This document shows, in pieces, positions 27,122-36,780 of a stretch of 64,000 bases of DNA. Location: the NCBI RefSeq assembly GCF_014195095.1, contig NZ_JACIBC010000002.1:744001-808000 (forward strand), in the 5' to 3' direction. This DNA is from Rhizobium sp. BK602 (GTDB lineage Bacteria; Pseudomonadota; Alphaproteobacteria; Rhizobiales; Rhizobiaceae). The position numbers and the translations under genes were made by a program. The notes beneath the pieces were generated by a model, which was not told the origin of the DNA, did not search any database, and was given only the letters and a program-made list of their open reading frames with translations. Numbering within the stretch: the first letter of the stretch is position 1; every line of letters starts with the position of its first letter.

Positions 27122-29500
27122 TCAGAACGTCGCATCCTGGGTGTTGCCCAGATTGACGTCGCCGAGTGTGCGGAATGTCAGCCGCGCGCCGACCGACCAG
27201 TCGCTGGCCGATGCGTCCGTCGAATCCTTCTTGTTCAGGAAGGAAATGCTGAAGATCGTGCACTCGTCCTCGTAGGAAAGACCGACACCCTGGCGCGTAA
27301 TCTCGCTGTTGTTGATGTCGTAGTTGATCGTCCCGAAGACCGACCAATATTCCTTGAACTTGATCTGGGCGCGCGACTGGATTTCGTCCTGGTCCGACGT
27401 GAAGCCATATTGCGGCTGGGCGGCAATATGGGTGTAGGTCAGCGAAGTCTGGAAGACATCGTTGGAGAAGCCGAGCGAAGTATCGCCGCGGCGGAAGGCG
27501 AAATCCTTCTCGTCGAAGCGATAGGACGTCGACAGCGAGATGCCTTGCGGCGTCGTGATGCCGAACATCGTCACATAGTCGGAACGGGTGGTTTCAAGCC
27601 CCGAATCCGCGCCGACGCCGGCAAGGTCGGTGGAGGCGAAGGAGTTGCGGCCGGCAAGCTGGAAGGATTGCCCGAAAATATGCTGCAACTTGTAGCCATT
27701 GTCGAAGCTGCCCGTGTAGCGCCAGCCCAAATTGGCGCGCGTGCCGCCCTCGACGCGGTCGAAGCCGGAGAACTTGTCGCGATCGAACAGGTTGGTCGCA
27801 TCGAAGACGAAGCTCTGCGCATCCTCGTTCGGCAGGCGTCCGGCAAGCTGCTCGTCCGGGCGCACATAGAGCTGCGCGATCGGCTCGAACACATGCGTGC
27901 TGTTGCTTGTCGTGATGAGGAACGGGTACTTGGCCTCGAGGCCGGCCGTCACCATGCCGCGCGTGGCGTAGTCGCTGGTGTCGTAATTGCCCGAATAGTC
28001 GCCGCTAGGCGCATCCATGCCCAGGCCGTAGACATCGCCGCGGGCGGCAGCCAGCGGCGTCAGCACCAGACCTTGATCGGTGGTGAAGGTACGCTGCCAC
28101 TGCAGTTCCGTGCTGAGGCGGGTATAGTTTCCGGAAAGACCGAGGAAGCGATCGTTCAGGCTGGAGTCGCCAAGGCTATTGACGTTGTCGAGCACGGAGG
28201 CCTTGTCACGCGACAGATGCGTGAAGTTTACGGTCGCCGACAGCTCGCCGCCATAGACGGAGTTCGGGTCGACGTAATGATAGTCGACGCTCGGATAGAC
28301 GACCGCCTGCTGTTTCTCGGCGGTGCTGTTATTATCGGTGTCCTGGACGTCGTAATAGAAGGCGCGCATATCGAAATAATTGCGCTTGCCGAGACCCGTC
28401 AGGTAGGCTTGGCTGGTATGCGTGCTCTGGTTGAGGCCATCCAGCCCATAGGTGCGCGAGAAGTTGTTGTCGCTCTGCACCATGACATCCCAGCCGAACG
28501 TCCAGCGTGGATTGATTTTGAAATCGGCCTTCGAGGCGATCATGCCGCGAGCCTTGTGCTCGGCGTCGCTGGTGCCGGCGGTAAACGCCCCCGGATCCAT
28601 CTGATTGATCCCGGCAATGCGCAGAACATGCGTGCCGTTCTCAAGCCGCTGGCGGAATTCACCTTCGAGCAGCAGGCCCTGGTTCGTGTAGCCGGTGGCG
28701 CTGATGGTCGCGTCCATGCTCGGCGAGATCACGTAATAATAGGGTACCTTCAGACCGAAGCCGAGATGCTGTGAAATGCTCGCCGAGGGGAACAGGAAGC
28801 CGGATTTGCGCTTCACCGTGTTGTCGGGAACCGTGATCCACGGAATGTAGGCGATCGGCTGACCGAACAGCTCGAACCGCGCATGCTCGAGGCGGACGGT
28901 ATGCGTAACGCCATTTTGCACCACGCGCTGCGCCTTGACCTGCCACAGCGGCGCGCGGCCTTGTTCGGAGCAGGCCTGACAGGCGGTGTAGACGCCCTTG
29001 GTCAGAATCATCTGCGTTCCGCCGACACGCTCGCCCTTTTCGGCGGCGAGGCGGGTATTGTCAGGCATTTCAATGCGCAAGGCATTGACGAAACCGTCGG
29101 AGAAGCTGTCGGTGACATCCATTTTGTCACCGTACATGCGGTTGCCGTCCGGGCTGATCAGCTCGACATTGCCGAGAGCCGTCATCCGGCCACTCTTCTG
29201 ATTATATTCAACTTTCTGGGCGACCATCTTGTAGCCGCCATAGTTGATCTGAACGGCACCGGTGGCGGTGACGATCTGCGTATCCTTGTTGTAGACCAGT
29301 TCGTTGGACGAAAGGACCAGCTTGGAGCCTTCCGGAACATTGACCTTGATCGGGGCGGTCGCTGCACCGGCGCCGCCATTGTTGTTATTGTTGGCCTGGG
29401 CGTAAACCGCAACCGGGCTCATGACATATGCGCATGCGGCCGTGCCCGTAACCAGGGCAGCCACAAACTTCCTAATACTCTTGCGGTTGCCTGCCGCCAC
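27122..29500 (-). CDS. lptD: LPS assembly outer membrane protein LptD
   Basis: The beta-barrel that inserts lipopolysaccharide into the outer leaflet. The 792-residue protein has a signal peptide (about 10-34, AACAYVMSPVAVYAQA), an Asn/Gly-rich linker, an OstA-like periplasmic jellyroll (about 50-200) and a long barrel ending in LGDVNLGNTQDATF. It starts with GTG (29498-29500) with AGGAGG 8 nt upstream, directly abutting the lptG stop. The cysteines in TACQACSEQ near 175 are the only obvious pair in the N-terminal half; disulfide pairing cannot be judged. Confidence 0.95.
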   Translation of the reverse strand: MAAGNRKSIRKFVAALVTGTAACAYVMSPVAVYAQANNNNNGGAGAATAPIKVNVPEGSKLVLSSNELVYNKDTQIVTATGAVQINYGGYKMVAQKVEYNQKSGRMTALGNVELISPDGNRMYGDKMDVTDSFSDGFVNALRIEMPDNTRLAAEKGERVGGTQMILTKGVYTACQACSEQGRAPLWQVKAQRVVQNGVTHTVRLEHARFELFGQPIAYIPWITVPDNTVKRKSGFLFPSASISQHLGFGLKVPYYYVISPSMDATISATGYTNQGLLLEGEFRQRLENGTHVLRIAGINQMDPGAFTAGTSDAEHKARGMIASKADFKINPRWTFGWDVMVQSDNNFSRTYGLDGLNQSTHTSQAYLTGLGKRNYFDMRAFYYDVQDTDNNSTAEKQQAVVYPSVDYHYVDPNSVYGGELSATVNFTHLSRDKASVLDNVNSLGDSSLNDRFLGLSGNYTRLSTELQWQRTFTTDQGLVLTPLAAARGDVYGLGMDAPSGDYSGNYDTSDYATRGMVTAGLEAKYPFLITTSNSTHVFEPIAQLYVRPDEQLAGRLPNEDAQSFVFDATNLFDRDKFSGFDRVEGGTRANLGWRYTGSFDNGYKLQHIFGQSFQLAGRNSFASTDLAGVGADSGLETTRSDYVTMFGITTPQGISLSTSYRFDEKDFAFRRGDTSLGFSNDVFQTSLTYTHIAAQPQYGFTSDQDEIQSRAQIKFKEYWSVFGTINYDINNSEITRQGVGLSYEDECTIFSISFLNKKDSTDASASDWSVGARLTFRTLGDVNLGNTQDATF

Positions 29501-30586
29501 TTAGCCGTCCTCCTGATGAAGCAGGATCGTTGCTCCGAATGCCAATGCGACGATCACGGGTATCCATGTCGCCACGAAGGGAGGAACCACTCCGCTGCTC
29601 CCGAATGCCTTTACAAGCACGGTGACAACATAAAGCACGAAGCCTGAGAGGATTCCACCCAGAATCACGGAACGCGATTGGTTGAATCTACTGAATTTTA
29701 GGGACACGGTTGCTGCTATCAGCGTCATTGCCACCAAAAGGAATGGCTGCGACAGCAGCGAGTGAAATTGCGTTTCAAGGGCCTTTGTCGAGATGCCGAA
29801 GGACTTTGCAATCGCGATTCGATTAGAAAGATCATAAAAAGCAATGGTTTCCGGCTGCGCGAGGCGCTCGGAGACGAAATCCTGTTTCAGATTCGTACGA
29901 ACTTGCGTCGTGCTCTTGTGCGCCGGGATTTCGCCGGGGCTGCGCTCGACGACATTGTTAAGAAGCCAGTAACCATCTTCCAATTTTGCCGACTGGGCAT
30001 CCTGCCGCAGAGTGATATTTCCCTGTGAATCGAAGTGGATAAACACGACGTTCATCAGCGTGGTGCCGTTGTCCAGAACGGCCTTGGCGCCAATGATGAT
30101 GTCGTCTTTGCCATTCGATTGGCGCAGCCACGGAATCGAAAGTGTATTGCGATAGGACGGGTCGCCGCGCAGATCGGCCTCGATCGTTTCCGCCTGCCGC
30201 TGACCCCACGCCGCGATCGGATTGAGGGCGAGCATGGTGGCCAGACCCACAAGAAAGGCGCCGATCACGAAGGGCGTCATGAATTGCCAGACGGAAATGC
30301 CGGCCGCGCGCGCGATCACCAGTTCGCGGCGGCGGTTGAGCGCGATCAGCACGGTCATGCCGACGAAGAGGGCGATGAACGGCACCGTCTGCTGCAGGAT
30401 GAAGGGCAGGCGGACCGCCGTCATCAACAGGCCGATCTTGACCGAATATCCGGGAAGCCCGGCAAGCCGGCCCGCGGTTTCGCTGAAATCGACGAGATAG
30501 ACGATCGAGATGACGCCGAGAAGAAACCAGAGCGTCGTGACGATATAGCGGACGAAGAAATAGCGGCCGAGCGTGCTGAAGATCAT
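29501..30586 (-). CDS. lptG: LPS export ABC transporter permease LptG
   Basis: A 361-residue inner membrane permease with three N-terminal and three C-terminal transmembrane helices around a periplasmic jellyroll (about 130-270), the YjgP/YjgQ architecture. With LptF and the ATPase LptB (not in this window) it extracts LPS from the inner membrane. Its ATG overlaps the lptF stop by 4 bp (ATGA), and lptD starts immediately after its stop, so the three genes form one operon. Confidence 0.96.
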   Translation of the reverse strand: MIFSTLGRYFFVRYIVTTLWFLLGVISIVYLVDFSETAGRLAGLPGYSVKIGLLMTAVRLPFILQQTVPFIALFVGMTVLIALNRRRELVIARAAGISVWQFMTPFVIGAFLVGLATMLALNPIAAWGQRQAETIEADLRGDPSYRNTLSIPWLRQSNGKDDIIIGAKAVLDNGTTLMNVVFIHFDSQGNITLRQDAQSAKLEDGYWLLNNVVERSPGEIPAHKSTTQVRTNLKQDFVSERLAQPETIAFYDLSNRIAIAKSFGISTKALETQFHSLLSQPFLLVAMTLIAATVSLKFSRFNQSRSVILGGILSGFVLYVVTVLVKAFGSSGVVPPFVATWIPVIVALAFGATILLHQEDG

Positions 30587-31761
30587 GCGCCGCCCCCGTT
30601 CGAGCTGCCGGGTATCGTCGGCATACGGTCCTGAAGCTTCTGGCGCCAGGCTCCGAAGCGATTGCGGATGGATGCCGGCATGGACATTCTGCGGTTCCTG
30701 AACAGCAGGAAGATCGAAATCAGCGCGACCGCGATGTTGATCCCATAGAGGATGCCGATGAAATAGGGCGCGGTCTCGATCTGGTTGGCCGCGTAGAAAT
30801 CCGCCCAGCGCAAGGCGAAGGCGATGGTCATCGCCGAAGCCATGGGATGCAGCCGCGCCTCGCGATGGGAGCGCGCGTCACCGGCGATCACCAGGGAGAT
30901 CAAGGCAAAGATGGCCGGCAGCGCCCAATCGGTGAGACGCCGGTGCAGCTCGGCGCGATAACCGCTGGATTTGGTTTTATAATCCGGGTCGTTCGGGTCC
31001 GGATCGAGCAGGAAGCCCAGGCTGCGGTCGCCGGCGCGCAGCGTCGGCTGGCCGCGATTCTGCGTCATGTCGGACAGATCGAAGGAATAGGAATCGAACT
31101 TGATGACGGAGACGTTGCCATCCGCCGTTTTGCGGTGAACTTCTCCGTCTTTCATCAGGAGCGACGAACCGCCCGGATCGACCGCGCCTTCCTTGGCATA
31201 ATAGATGAGATCGAACGCGGGATCGCGCGAATCCACCACGAAGAGGCCCTTCAGGATTCGCCCCGACATGCGCTGCGTGATCTGCACGTAAAGCCCGTCT
31301 TCGATGCGTCGGAAATTCTTTTCCTCGATCACGGTGGACAGCAGGTCGGCATAGGCTTCGGCAACCATCTGCCGGGCGGCGACGCGGGCCTTCGGCTCCA
31401 CCATATTGTCAACGAGGAAGGAGAAGACGCTGATCGCTATGGCGAGAATCATGATCGGGCGGATGATGATGCTACGCTTCGCGCCTGCCGCCTCCATGAC
31501 GGTCAGCTCCGAATCATTGTTCATCGCGGTCAGGGTCTGCGTGATGCCGATGACCAGCGCGAACGGCAGCACCACGGGAATGATGGTCGGCAGAATAAGG
31601 GTCGCGAGCTTGGCGAACGAACCGATCGACTGGCCGCTGTCGGTCACCAGGTTGATGCGCTGCAGCACCTGGGTCGTCCAGATGATGGCGAGCACCGGTA
31701 GCAGGGCTACCAGGAACATCATGCCGACACGCCGTACGATATATGTTTCGAATAACTTCAT
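30583..31761 (-). CDS. lptF: LPS export ABC transporter permease LptF
   Basis: A 392-residue YjgP/YjgQ family permease, partner of LptG. It starts MKLFETYIVRRVGMMFL and has three helices in the first 125 residues, a periplasmic domain and three helices after about 285. The signature NNDSELTVMEAAGAKRS is conserved. The ATG at 31759-31761 is preferred over one 7 codons upstream. It heads lptF-lptG-lptD; its promoter must lie in the 112 bp after the PAP2 gene. Confidence 0.96.
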   Translation of the reverse strand: MKLFETYIVRRVGMMFLVALLPVLAIIWTTQVLQRINLVTDSGQSIGSFAKLATLILPTIIPVVLPFALVIGITQTLTAMNNDSELTVMEAAGAKRSIIIRPIMILAIAISVFSFLVDNMVEPKARVAARQMVAEAYADLLSTVIEEKNFRRIEDGLYVQITQRMSGRILKGLFVVDSRDPAFDLIYYAKEGAVDPGGSSLLMKDGEVHRKTADGNVSVIKFDSYSFDLSDMTQNRGQPTLRAGDRSLGFLLDPDPNDPDYKTKSSGYRAELHRRLTDWALPAIFALISLVIAGDARSHREARLHPMASAMTIAFALRWADFYAANQIETAPYFIGILYGINIAVALISIFLLFRNRRMSMPASIRNRFGAWRQKLQDRMPTIPGSSNGGGA

Positions 31762-31873
31762 GCCGGCCCTTAAACGCAACACTCCGCCGGACGAGCCGGC
31801 AGAGATTCATCCTCCTCTACGCTGTTTGCGTTTTTTTGGCGACAACCCACCGGCAAAAAATTCGTTAATTTTC

Positions 31874-32707
31874 TCAGATTCTTCTGGGGTGTGTCGTTTG
31901 GGATAGGGCGAGCAATGCCGAGAATATGACAAGGGAAGAGAGCCAGCCGAGAACGGCATCCGACAGATAGTGGCCGCCGAAGGCCACCCTCAGGGCGGGG
32001 ATCAGGATCGAAACGACCGCGATCGGCGGGGCAAGGGCCGTTCGCGCCGGCTGCGGAATGATGAAGATCAGACAGAACAGCCAGCCGGCGGCCGCGGCTT
32101 CGCCGGAGATGAAGGAGCAATTGCTCGCGCATTTGCCGGCGAAGGAGCCGGCGTGGACGAAATCGAGCGTGCCGCCGAAAAGATCGGTCTGCCTTGGCCG
32201 CGGCCGGCCCGAAAAGGCCTTGAGCCAGAGATTGACGATCAGCACCGGACCGAGAAGCAGGGAGCCGAGCGCGACCTTGAGATTGCGGGCTCTCAGCGTC
32301 TTGAAGGTCGCGCCGTGCTGCTGCCAGCAATGCGTGAGCATCCAGCAGAGGATGGCCGCGACGACATAGGGAAGCTGGAAGAAGACCTCCCTTAGGAAGC
32401 GCATATGCGGATCGTCGCTATAGGGAAAGGCGCCGCAGATCTGGCTGGGCTTGGCGAAGGCAAGACATTGCGCCGGCACGAAGAACATCTTGGCGACGGC
32501 AAGGTCGAGCTGTGGAAAAATCGAAAACAGCCCGAGCAATATCCACCAGGAACAGAAGAGTGCGACGAAAGCATCGCCCGCCGTGCGCGGCCGCAGGATC
32601 TCGGGAAAACGCTCCTGGCGACCGAAGCTGCTGGAATCGATGATCAAGATGGCGTTCCGACGAATGATCCACGCCATCGAGACGGCGGCACGCGGCGCAT
32701 GCGCCAT
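31874..32707 (-). CDS. PAP2 superfamily phosphatase (possible lipid A phosphatase)
   Basis: A membrane phosphatase of about 277 residues with five or six hydrophobic segments. The three PAP2 motifs are present in order: KAFSGRPRP (K-x6-RP), SFISGEAAAAG (SGH-type, but with Glu in place of His) and RVAFGGHYLSD (R-x5-H-x3-D). Rhizobia have LpxE and LpxF enzymes of this family that remove lipid A phosphates, and its position beside lptF suggests envelope lipids, but I cannot say which substrate. The start is uncertain: 32707 (MAHAPRAAVS), 32677 (MAWIIRRN) or 32830 are all possible with no clear ribosome site. Starts beyond 32859 would run into pepA. Confidence 0.8.
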   Translation of the reverse strand: MAHAPRAAVSMAWIIRRNAILIIDSSSFGRQERFPEILRPRTAGDAFVALFCSWWILLGLFSIFPQLDLAVAKMFFVPAQCLAFAKPSQICGAFPYSDDPHMRFLREVFFQLPYVVAAILCWMLTHCWQQHGATFKTLRARNLKVALGSLLLGPVLIVNLWLKAFSGRPRPRQTDLFGGTLDFVHAGSFAGKCASNCSFISGEAAAAGWLFCLIFIIPQPARTALAPPIAVVSILIPALRVAFGGHYLSDAVLGWLSSLVIFSALLALSQTTHPRRI

Positions 32708-32858
32708 GAGATTAGCCGCGATAGATGACAGCGATTTGAAGACCGCGGATGATGCTTCTGCACGGAATGTCTCGCCAAAAGCTTGTATTCGATGGGGAAA
32801 CCTTGAATGATGAAGCTCTGAAATTCCCATTGTACTGCGCATATTTATCGGAGCAGAG

Positions 32859-34355
32859 ATGTCTGTGAAATTTGAGATTTCCTTCGCCAAATCGGTTCGC
32901 CTCAATGGAGGCCTGGCCATTCTCCTCAAGGACACGGACAGTGAATTGCCGGCAGGCGCCGCAAGCGCCGATCCGGCGAATGTCTTTGCCAAGGCGGCAC
33001 GCATCGCCCGTTTCACGGCCAAGGGTCTGGCGAGCCTCGATATCGTCGCCCCGGAAGGCTCGCCCGTCGAGCGGATCATCGTCATCGGCACCGGCAAGGC
33101 GAAGGAGCTCAACGCGCATGATTGGCTGAAGCTCGGGGGTGGCGCGGCGGCCAAGATCCGCAATGTCGATAAAGTCACGATCTTCATCGACGTGCCCGGC
33201 GTCGAGGGCGACGGCAAGGCCGCCGCCGATTTTGCGCTCGGCATGCTGCTGCGGGCCTATAGCTTCGACACCTACAAGACGAAGAAGGGTGATGACGAAG
33301 ACAAGAATGGCGCCCAAAAGGCCGTGAAGGTCACCATCGTCACCGCGAACGTCACGGCCGCCAAGAAGCTCTTCGCCGCCTCCGAGGCAATTGCCGATGG
33401 TGTCATCCTGGCCCGCGATCTGGTCAACGAGCCGCCGAATGTGCTCGGTCCGGTCGAATTCGCCGCCAAGGCCAAGGCGCTGGAAAAGCTCGGTGTCGAG
33501 GTGGAGATCCTGACGGAGCGCGAGATGCGCCGGCTCGGCATGGGCGCGCTGCTCGGCGTGGCCCAGGGATCCGTGCGCCCGCCGAGGTTGGTGATCATGC
33601 AATGGAAAGGCGGCAAGTCGAAGGAGAAGCCGCTCGCCTTCATCGGCAAGGGTGTCGTCTTCGACACCGGCGGTATTTCCATCAAGCCGGCCGCCGGGAT
33701 GGAGGACATGAAGGGCGACATGGGCGGGGCGGCGGCTGTCACCGGCCTGATGCACACGCTCGCCGCTCGCAAGGCCAAGGTCAACGCCATCGGCGTCATC
33801 GGTCTGGTGGAGAACATGCCTGACGGCAATGCCCAGCGTCCGGGTGATATCGTCACCTCCATGTCGGGCCAGACCATCGAGGTGATCAATACCGATGCCG
33901 AGGGCCGGCTCGTGCTCTGCGATGCGCTCTGGTACACCAATGATCGTTTCAAGCCGCAGTTCATGATCAATCTGGCGACGCTGACGGGTGCGATCCTCGT
34001 CGCGCTCGGCAATCTCCAGGCCGGTCTCTTCAGCAACAACGATACGCTGGCCAACCAGCTCACCGCCGCCGGCCTTGTCACCAATGAACGCTTGTGGCGC
34101 ATGCCGCTCGGCAAGGACTATGACAAGATGATCGACAGCAAGTTCGCCGACATGAAGAACACCGGCGGTCGTTATGCCGGCTCGATTACCGCCGCGCAGT
34201 TCCTCAAGCGTTTCGTGCAGGAAACGCCCTGGGCGCATCTCGATATCGCCGGCACCGCGATGGGGTCGACCCAGGACGAGATCAACCAGTCCTGGGGCTC
34301 AGGCTTCGGCGTGCGCCTGCTCGACGAACTCGTGCGTGAGAACTACGAATCGTGA
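32859..34355 (+). CDS. pepA: Leucyl aminopeptidase (M17)
   Basis: A two-metal cytosolic aminopeptidase. The 498-residue protein has an N-terminal macro-like domain and a catalytic C-terminal domain with [12 protein letters not shown] and the family signature [10 protein letters not shown] (starting at Asn344). Metal-ligand residues in these motifs are intact. ATG 32859 has a GGAG site. It is divergent from the PAP2 gene. In E. coli PepA also binds DNA as an architectural factor; no evidence for that here. Confidence 0.96.
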   Translation: MSVKFEISFAKSVRLNGGLAILLKDTDSELPAGAASADPANVFAKAARIARFTAKGLASLDIVAPEGSPVERIIVIGTGKAKELNAHDWLKLGGGAAAKIRNVDKVTIFIDVPGVEGDGKAAADFALGMLLRAYSFDTYKTKKGDDEDKNGAQKAVKVTIVTANVTAAKKLFAASEAIADGVILARDLVNEPPNVLGPVEFAAKAKALEKLGVEVEILTEREMRRLGMGALLGVAQGSVRPPRLVIMQWKGGKSKEKPLAFIGKGVVFDTGGISIKPAAGMEDMKGDMGGAAAVTGLMHTLAARKAKVNAIGVIGLVENMPDGNAQRPGDIVTSMSGQTIEVINTDAEGRLVLCDALWYTNDRFKPQFMINLATLTGAILVALGNLQAGLFSNNDTLANQLTAAGLVTNERLWRMPLGKDYDKMIDSKFADMKNTGGRYAGSITAAQFLKRFVQETPWAHLDIAGTAMGSTQDEINQSWGSGFGVRLLDELVRENYES

Positions 34356-34386
34356 CCTGCGTGGCTCTTTGAGATAGAAGACCGGT

Positions 34387-34836
34387 ATGACCGACGTTCT
34401 CTTCTATCACCTGACGGAATCGAAGCTCGAAGACGCCCTGCCGCCGCTGATCGACAAAAGCGTCGAGCGCGGCTGGCAGGTCGCTGTCCAGACGCGCGAG
34501 CCGGCGCGGCGCGATCTTCTCGACGCGCATCTGTGGACCTATCGCGAGGACAGTTTTCTGCCGCATGGCACGGACGAAGGCGAGATGCCGGACAGGCAGC
34601 CCGTGCTTCTGACGATCTCGCCGGATAATCCGAACAAGGCCAGCGTGCGTTTCTTCGTGGATGGCGCCGAAGCTTCCGATATCGAGACTTACGACCGCAT
34701 CGTCTTCATGTTCGACGGTTACGACCAGGAACAACTGGAAGGCGCCCGCGCGCAATGGAAGAAGCTGAAAGGCGAGGGGCATAGCCTCACCTATTGGCAG
34801 CAGACCCAGGATGGGCGCTGGGAGAGGAAGGCGTGA
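34387..34836 (+). CDS. holC: DNA polymerase III chi subunit
   Basis: A 149-residue protein that links the clamp loader to SSB. The start MTDVLFYHLTESKLEDALPP and the segments ERGWQVAVQT and DRIVFMFDGYDQEQLEGAR fit HolC. It follows pepA by 31 bp, the conserved pepA-holC order of proteobacteria, so they are cotranscribed. Confidence 0.94.
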   Translation: MTDVLFYHLTESKLEDALPPLIDKSVERGWQVAVQTREPARRDLLDAHLWTYREDSFLPHGTDEGEMPDRQPVLLTISPDNPNKASVRFFVDGAEASDIETYDRIVFMFDGYDQEQLEGARAQWKKLKGEGHSLTYWQQTQDGRWERKA

Positions 34837-34865
34837 TGGCTCTTGACCATTCATTCCGCCACCCG

Positions 34866-34987
34866 CCCTCGTGTTTCGAGACGGTCCTTCGGACCTCCTC
34901 AGCATGAGGGCTGATTTTGCGCCTAGTCGCAAAATCAGCCGCAGCAGCGTTCAATCGCTCGCCTTCTACTTGCCGTGGTGGCCACGG
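34866..34987. repeat. Composite palindromic element after holC
   Basis: Three adjacent palindromes occupy the gap before the sugar dehydrogenase. 34866-34910 runs from CCCTCGTG to CATGAGGG with an inner GGTCC-TTC-GGACC hairpin. 34909-34940 has perfect 13-bp arms GGCTGATTTTGCG/CGCAAAATCAGCC around CCTAGT. 34973-34987 is CCGTGG-TGG-CCACGG. The first resembles the CCCTC...GAGGG repeats common between rhizobial genes. It may serve as terminator for holC and the dehydrogenase, which converge here. Confidence 0.7.
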
Positions 34988-35049
34988 GGCAGCCTCGATA
35001 GCGCTGTACGGAAGGCGCACTCATAGCGAACGCGCCTCGTTTCGTTGCC

Positions 35050-35973
35050 TCAGTCGTGAAACGCCTCGACGAACTTGCGCTTGCCGAGCATGAAGGCGTC
35101 GGCGACATGGCGCAGCGGAGAAACATCGACATCCGACGTGCCGGCTTTGACGATTTCAGCGAAACGGCGATAGAGCGAGGGATATTCCGCCTCGGGGGCG
35201 GAGAAGGTCAGCGTGCCGTTGACGGAGAGCTTGGAGCCGCCCTCGGCGAGCACCATCTGGCCCGCCGCGGTTTCGGCCACGATGTCCCAGCTCTGCTTGC
35301 CGGTCTGGCGCCAGTCGAATTCGGCACGAACCGGCAGCCCCTGGCCGCTCTTGAAGTGCAGGTCGGCGGCGATCGGCGAATCGCGGTTTTCGGGGAATTC
35401 CAATACGGCGCCGGTCAGGAAGAGCGGAGGCAGGATATGGGTGACGATCGACAGCGCGTTGATGCCCGGATCGAAAACGCCAAGCCCGCCCGCCTGCCAG
35501 ATCCAATCTTGGTTCGGATGCCAATGGCGCACATCTTCCTTCCAGATGACATGCACGCTGTTGATCGTCGTGCCGGCGAGAAAGGTTTTCGCGGCTTCGA
35601 CGGCCGGCGCATAGCGCGAATGCCAGCTTGCGAACAGGGAGAGGCCCTTAGCTTTGGCAAGGGCGTCAAGATCGGCGACTTCGCTCAGCGTCGCGCCCGG
35701 CGGCTTTTCCAGGAAGACATGCTTGCCGGCCTGCAGCGCCTTGTAAGCCGCCTCGTAGCGATATTGCGGCGGCATGCAGAGCGAGACGGCATCGATCTCG
35801 GGAACGGCGTCCAGCATGGCCTCGATGGTCGTGAAGGCGGGAATGCCCTCGACCGTACCGTGGCGGCTTGCGGTCGCGACCAGCTTGAAGTCCGCATTGC
35901 TGACGATGGACGGAAGATGCTGGTCGCGGACGATCTTGCCGACGCCGACGATAGCGAGGTTGATGGGGGACAT
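35050..35973 (-). CDS. D-galactose/L-arabinose 1-dehydrogenase homologue (Gfo/Idh/MocA family)
   Basis: A 307-residue NAD(P)-dependent sugar dehydrogenase. The Rossmann motif is GVGKIVRDQHLP (10-21), EKPP is at 89-92 and GVFDPGINA places Asp168 and Asn172 at the positions I recall as substrate-binding in Azospirillum brasilense L-arabinose 1-dehydrogenase, which it resembles along its length. The enzyme oxidises the sugar at C1 to the lactone, the first step of a non-phosphorylating route to 2-oxoglutarate or pyruvate and glyceraldehyde phosphate. No other gene of such a pathway is adjacent. It is transcribed away from the TRAP transporter. Confidence 0.85.
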   Translation of the reverse strand: MSPINLAIVGVGKIVRDQHLPSIVSNADFKLVATASRHGTVEGIPAFTTIEAMLDAVPEIDAVSLCMPPQYRYEAAYKALQAGKHVFLEKPPGATLSEVADLDALAKAKGLSLFASWHSRYAPAVEAAKTFLAGTTINSVHVIWKEDVRHWHPNQDWIWQAGGLGVFDPGINALSIVTHILPPLFLTGAVLEFPENRDSPIAADLHFKSGQGLPVRAEFDWRQTGKQSWDIVAETAAGQMVLAEGGSKLSVNGTLTFSAPEAEYPSLYRRFAEIVKAGTSDVDVSPLRHVADAFMLGKRKFVEAFHD

Positions 35974-36204
35974 GGGGTGTCTCTCGATTAGTATGATTAT
36001 TGGAATGGTCTTTTATCAGAACGCCACCGGCGGGCAAGGGCGGGCAGCGCAAATACGACGCCAATCTGAAGCCGCACGGCGTTCGCCTTGCCGTCATCAC
36101 ACTTGGAAAACCAGCTTACGCTCTTGATTCACAGCGTGAAATCGGCACTCTGCCTGTGCGCGGCGAAAGGATCCTGGGAAGAAACTGCCGCGGGGGGGAA
36201 AATC

Positions 36205-36780
36205 ATGAAAGCATTGCTCGGCATCAGCCGGCTCATAGATCATGTGACGGAGATCATCGGCAAGTCGGTCTCCTGGCTCATTCTGGTTGCCGTATTGGTC
36301 AGCGCCGGAAACGCGATCGTCCGCAAGATATTCAACATCTCGTCGAATGCCTGGCTGGAAGCGCAGTGGTATCTGTTCGGCGCTGCCTTCATGCTCGCCG
36401 CCGCCTATACACTGCGGCAGAACGAGCATATCCGCATCGATATCGTCTATGGCGCCCTGTCGCGGCGCGTTCAGCATTGGATCGACCTTCTCGGCCATTG
36501 CCTGTTCCTCATGCCCTTCGTGCTTTTGATGGTCTATGACCTCGTGCCCTATGTCCGCGCGTCCTTCGCCTCCGGCGAGGTGTCCGCGAGCGCCGGTGGC
36601 TTGATCATCTGGCCGGGCAAGGCGCTGCTGCTGGCGGGCTTCTTCCTGCTGGCGCTGCAGGGCGTCTCGGAAATCATCAAGAAGATTGCCGTCATGCGCG
36701 GCGATATCGACGATCCGACTCCGCATGTCGCGACCCATGCGCCCCTCGATGTCGATGTTCCGGCAGGGGAGGCGCACTGA
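36205..36780 (+). CDS. TRAP transporter small permease (DctQ type, likely TakQ)
   Basis: A 191-residue protein with four transmembrane helices, including SWLILVAVLVSAGNAIVRK and the family's WLEAQWYLFGAAFMLAAAYTL. It is the small membrane subunit of a sodium-driven TRAP transporter. ATG 36205 follows GGGGGGAAAATC; longer starts extend into non-conserved sequence. It overlaps the large subunit by 1 bp (TGATG). The binding protein lies downstream on the other strand and matches the TakP type, so the substrate is probably 2-oxo acids. Confidence 0.92.
   Translation: MKALLGISRLIDHVTEIIGKSVSWLILVAVLVSAGNAIVRKIFNISSNAWLEAQWYLFGAAFMLAAAYTLRQNEHIRIDIVYGALSRRVQHWIDLLGHCLFLMPFVLLMVYDLVPYVRASFASGEVSASAGGLIIWPGKALLLAGFFLLALQGVSEIIKKIAVMRGDIDDPTPHVATHAPLDVDVPAGEAH

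Noticed and set aside
32708..33244. Upstream extension of the PAP2 phosphatase frame into pepA
   Set aside because: It overlaps the well-supported pepA coding sequence in antisense and has the composition of a shadow frame.
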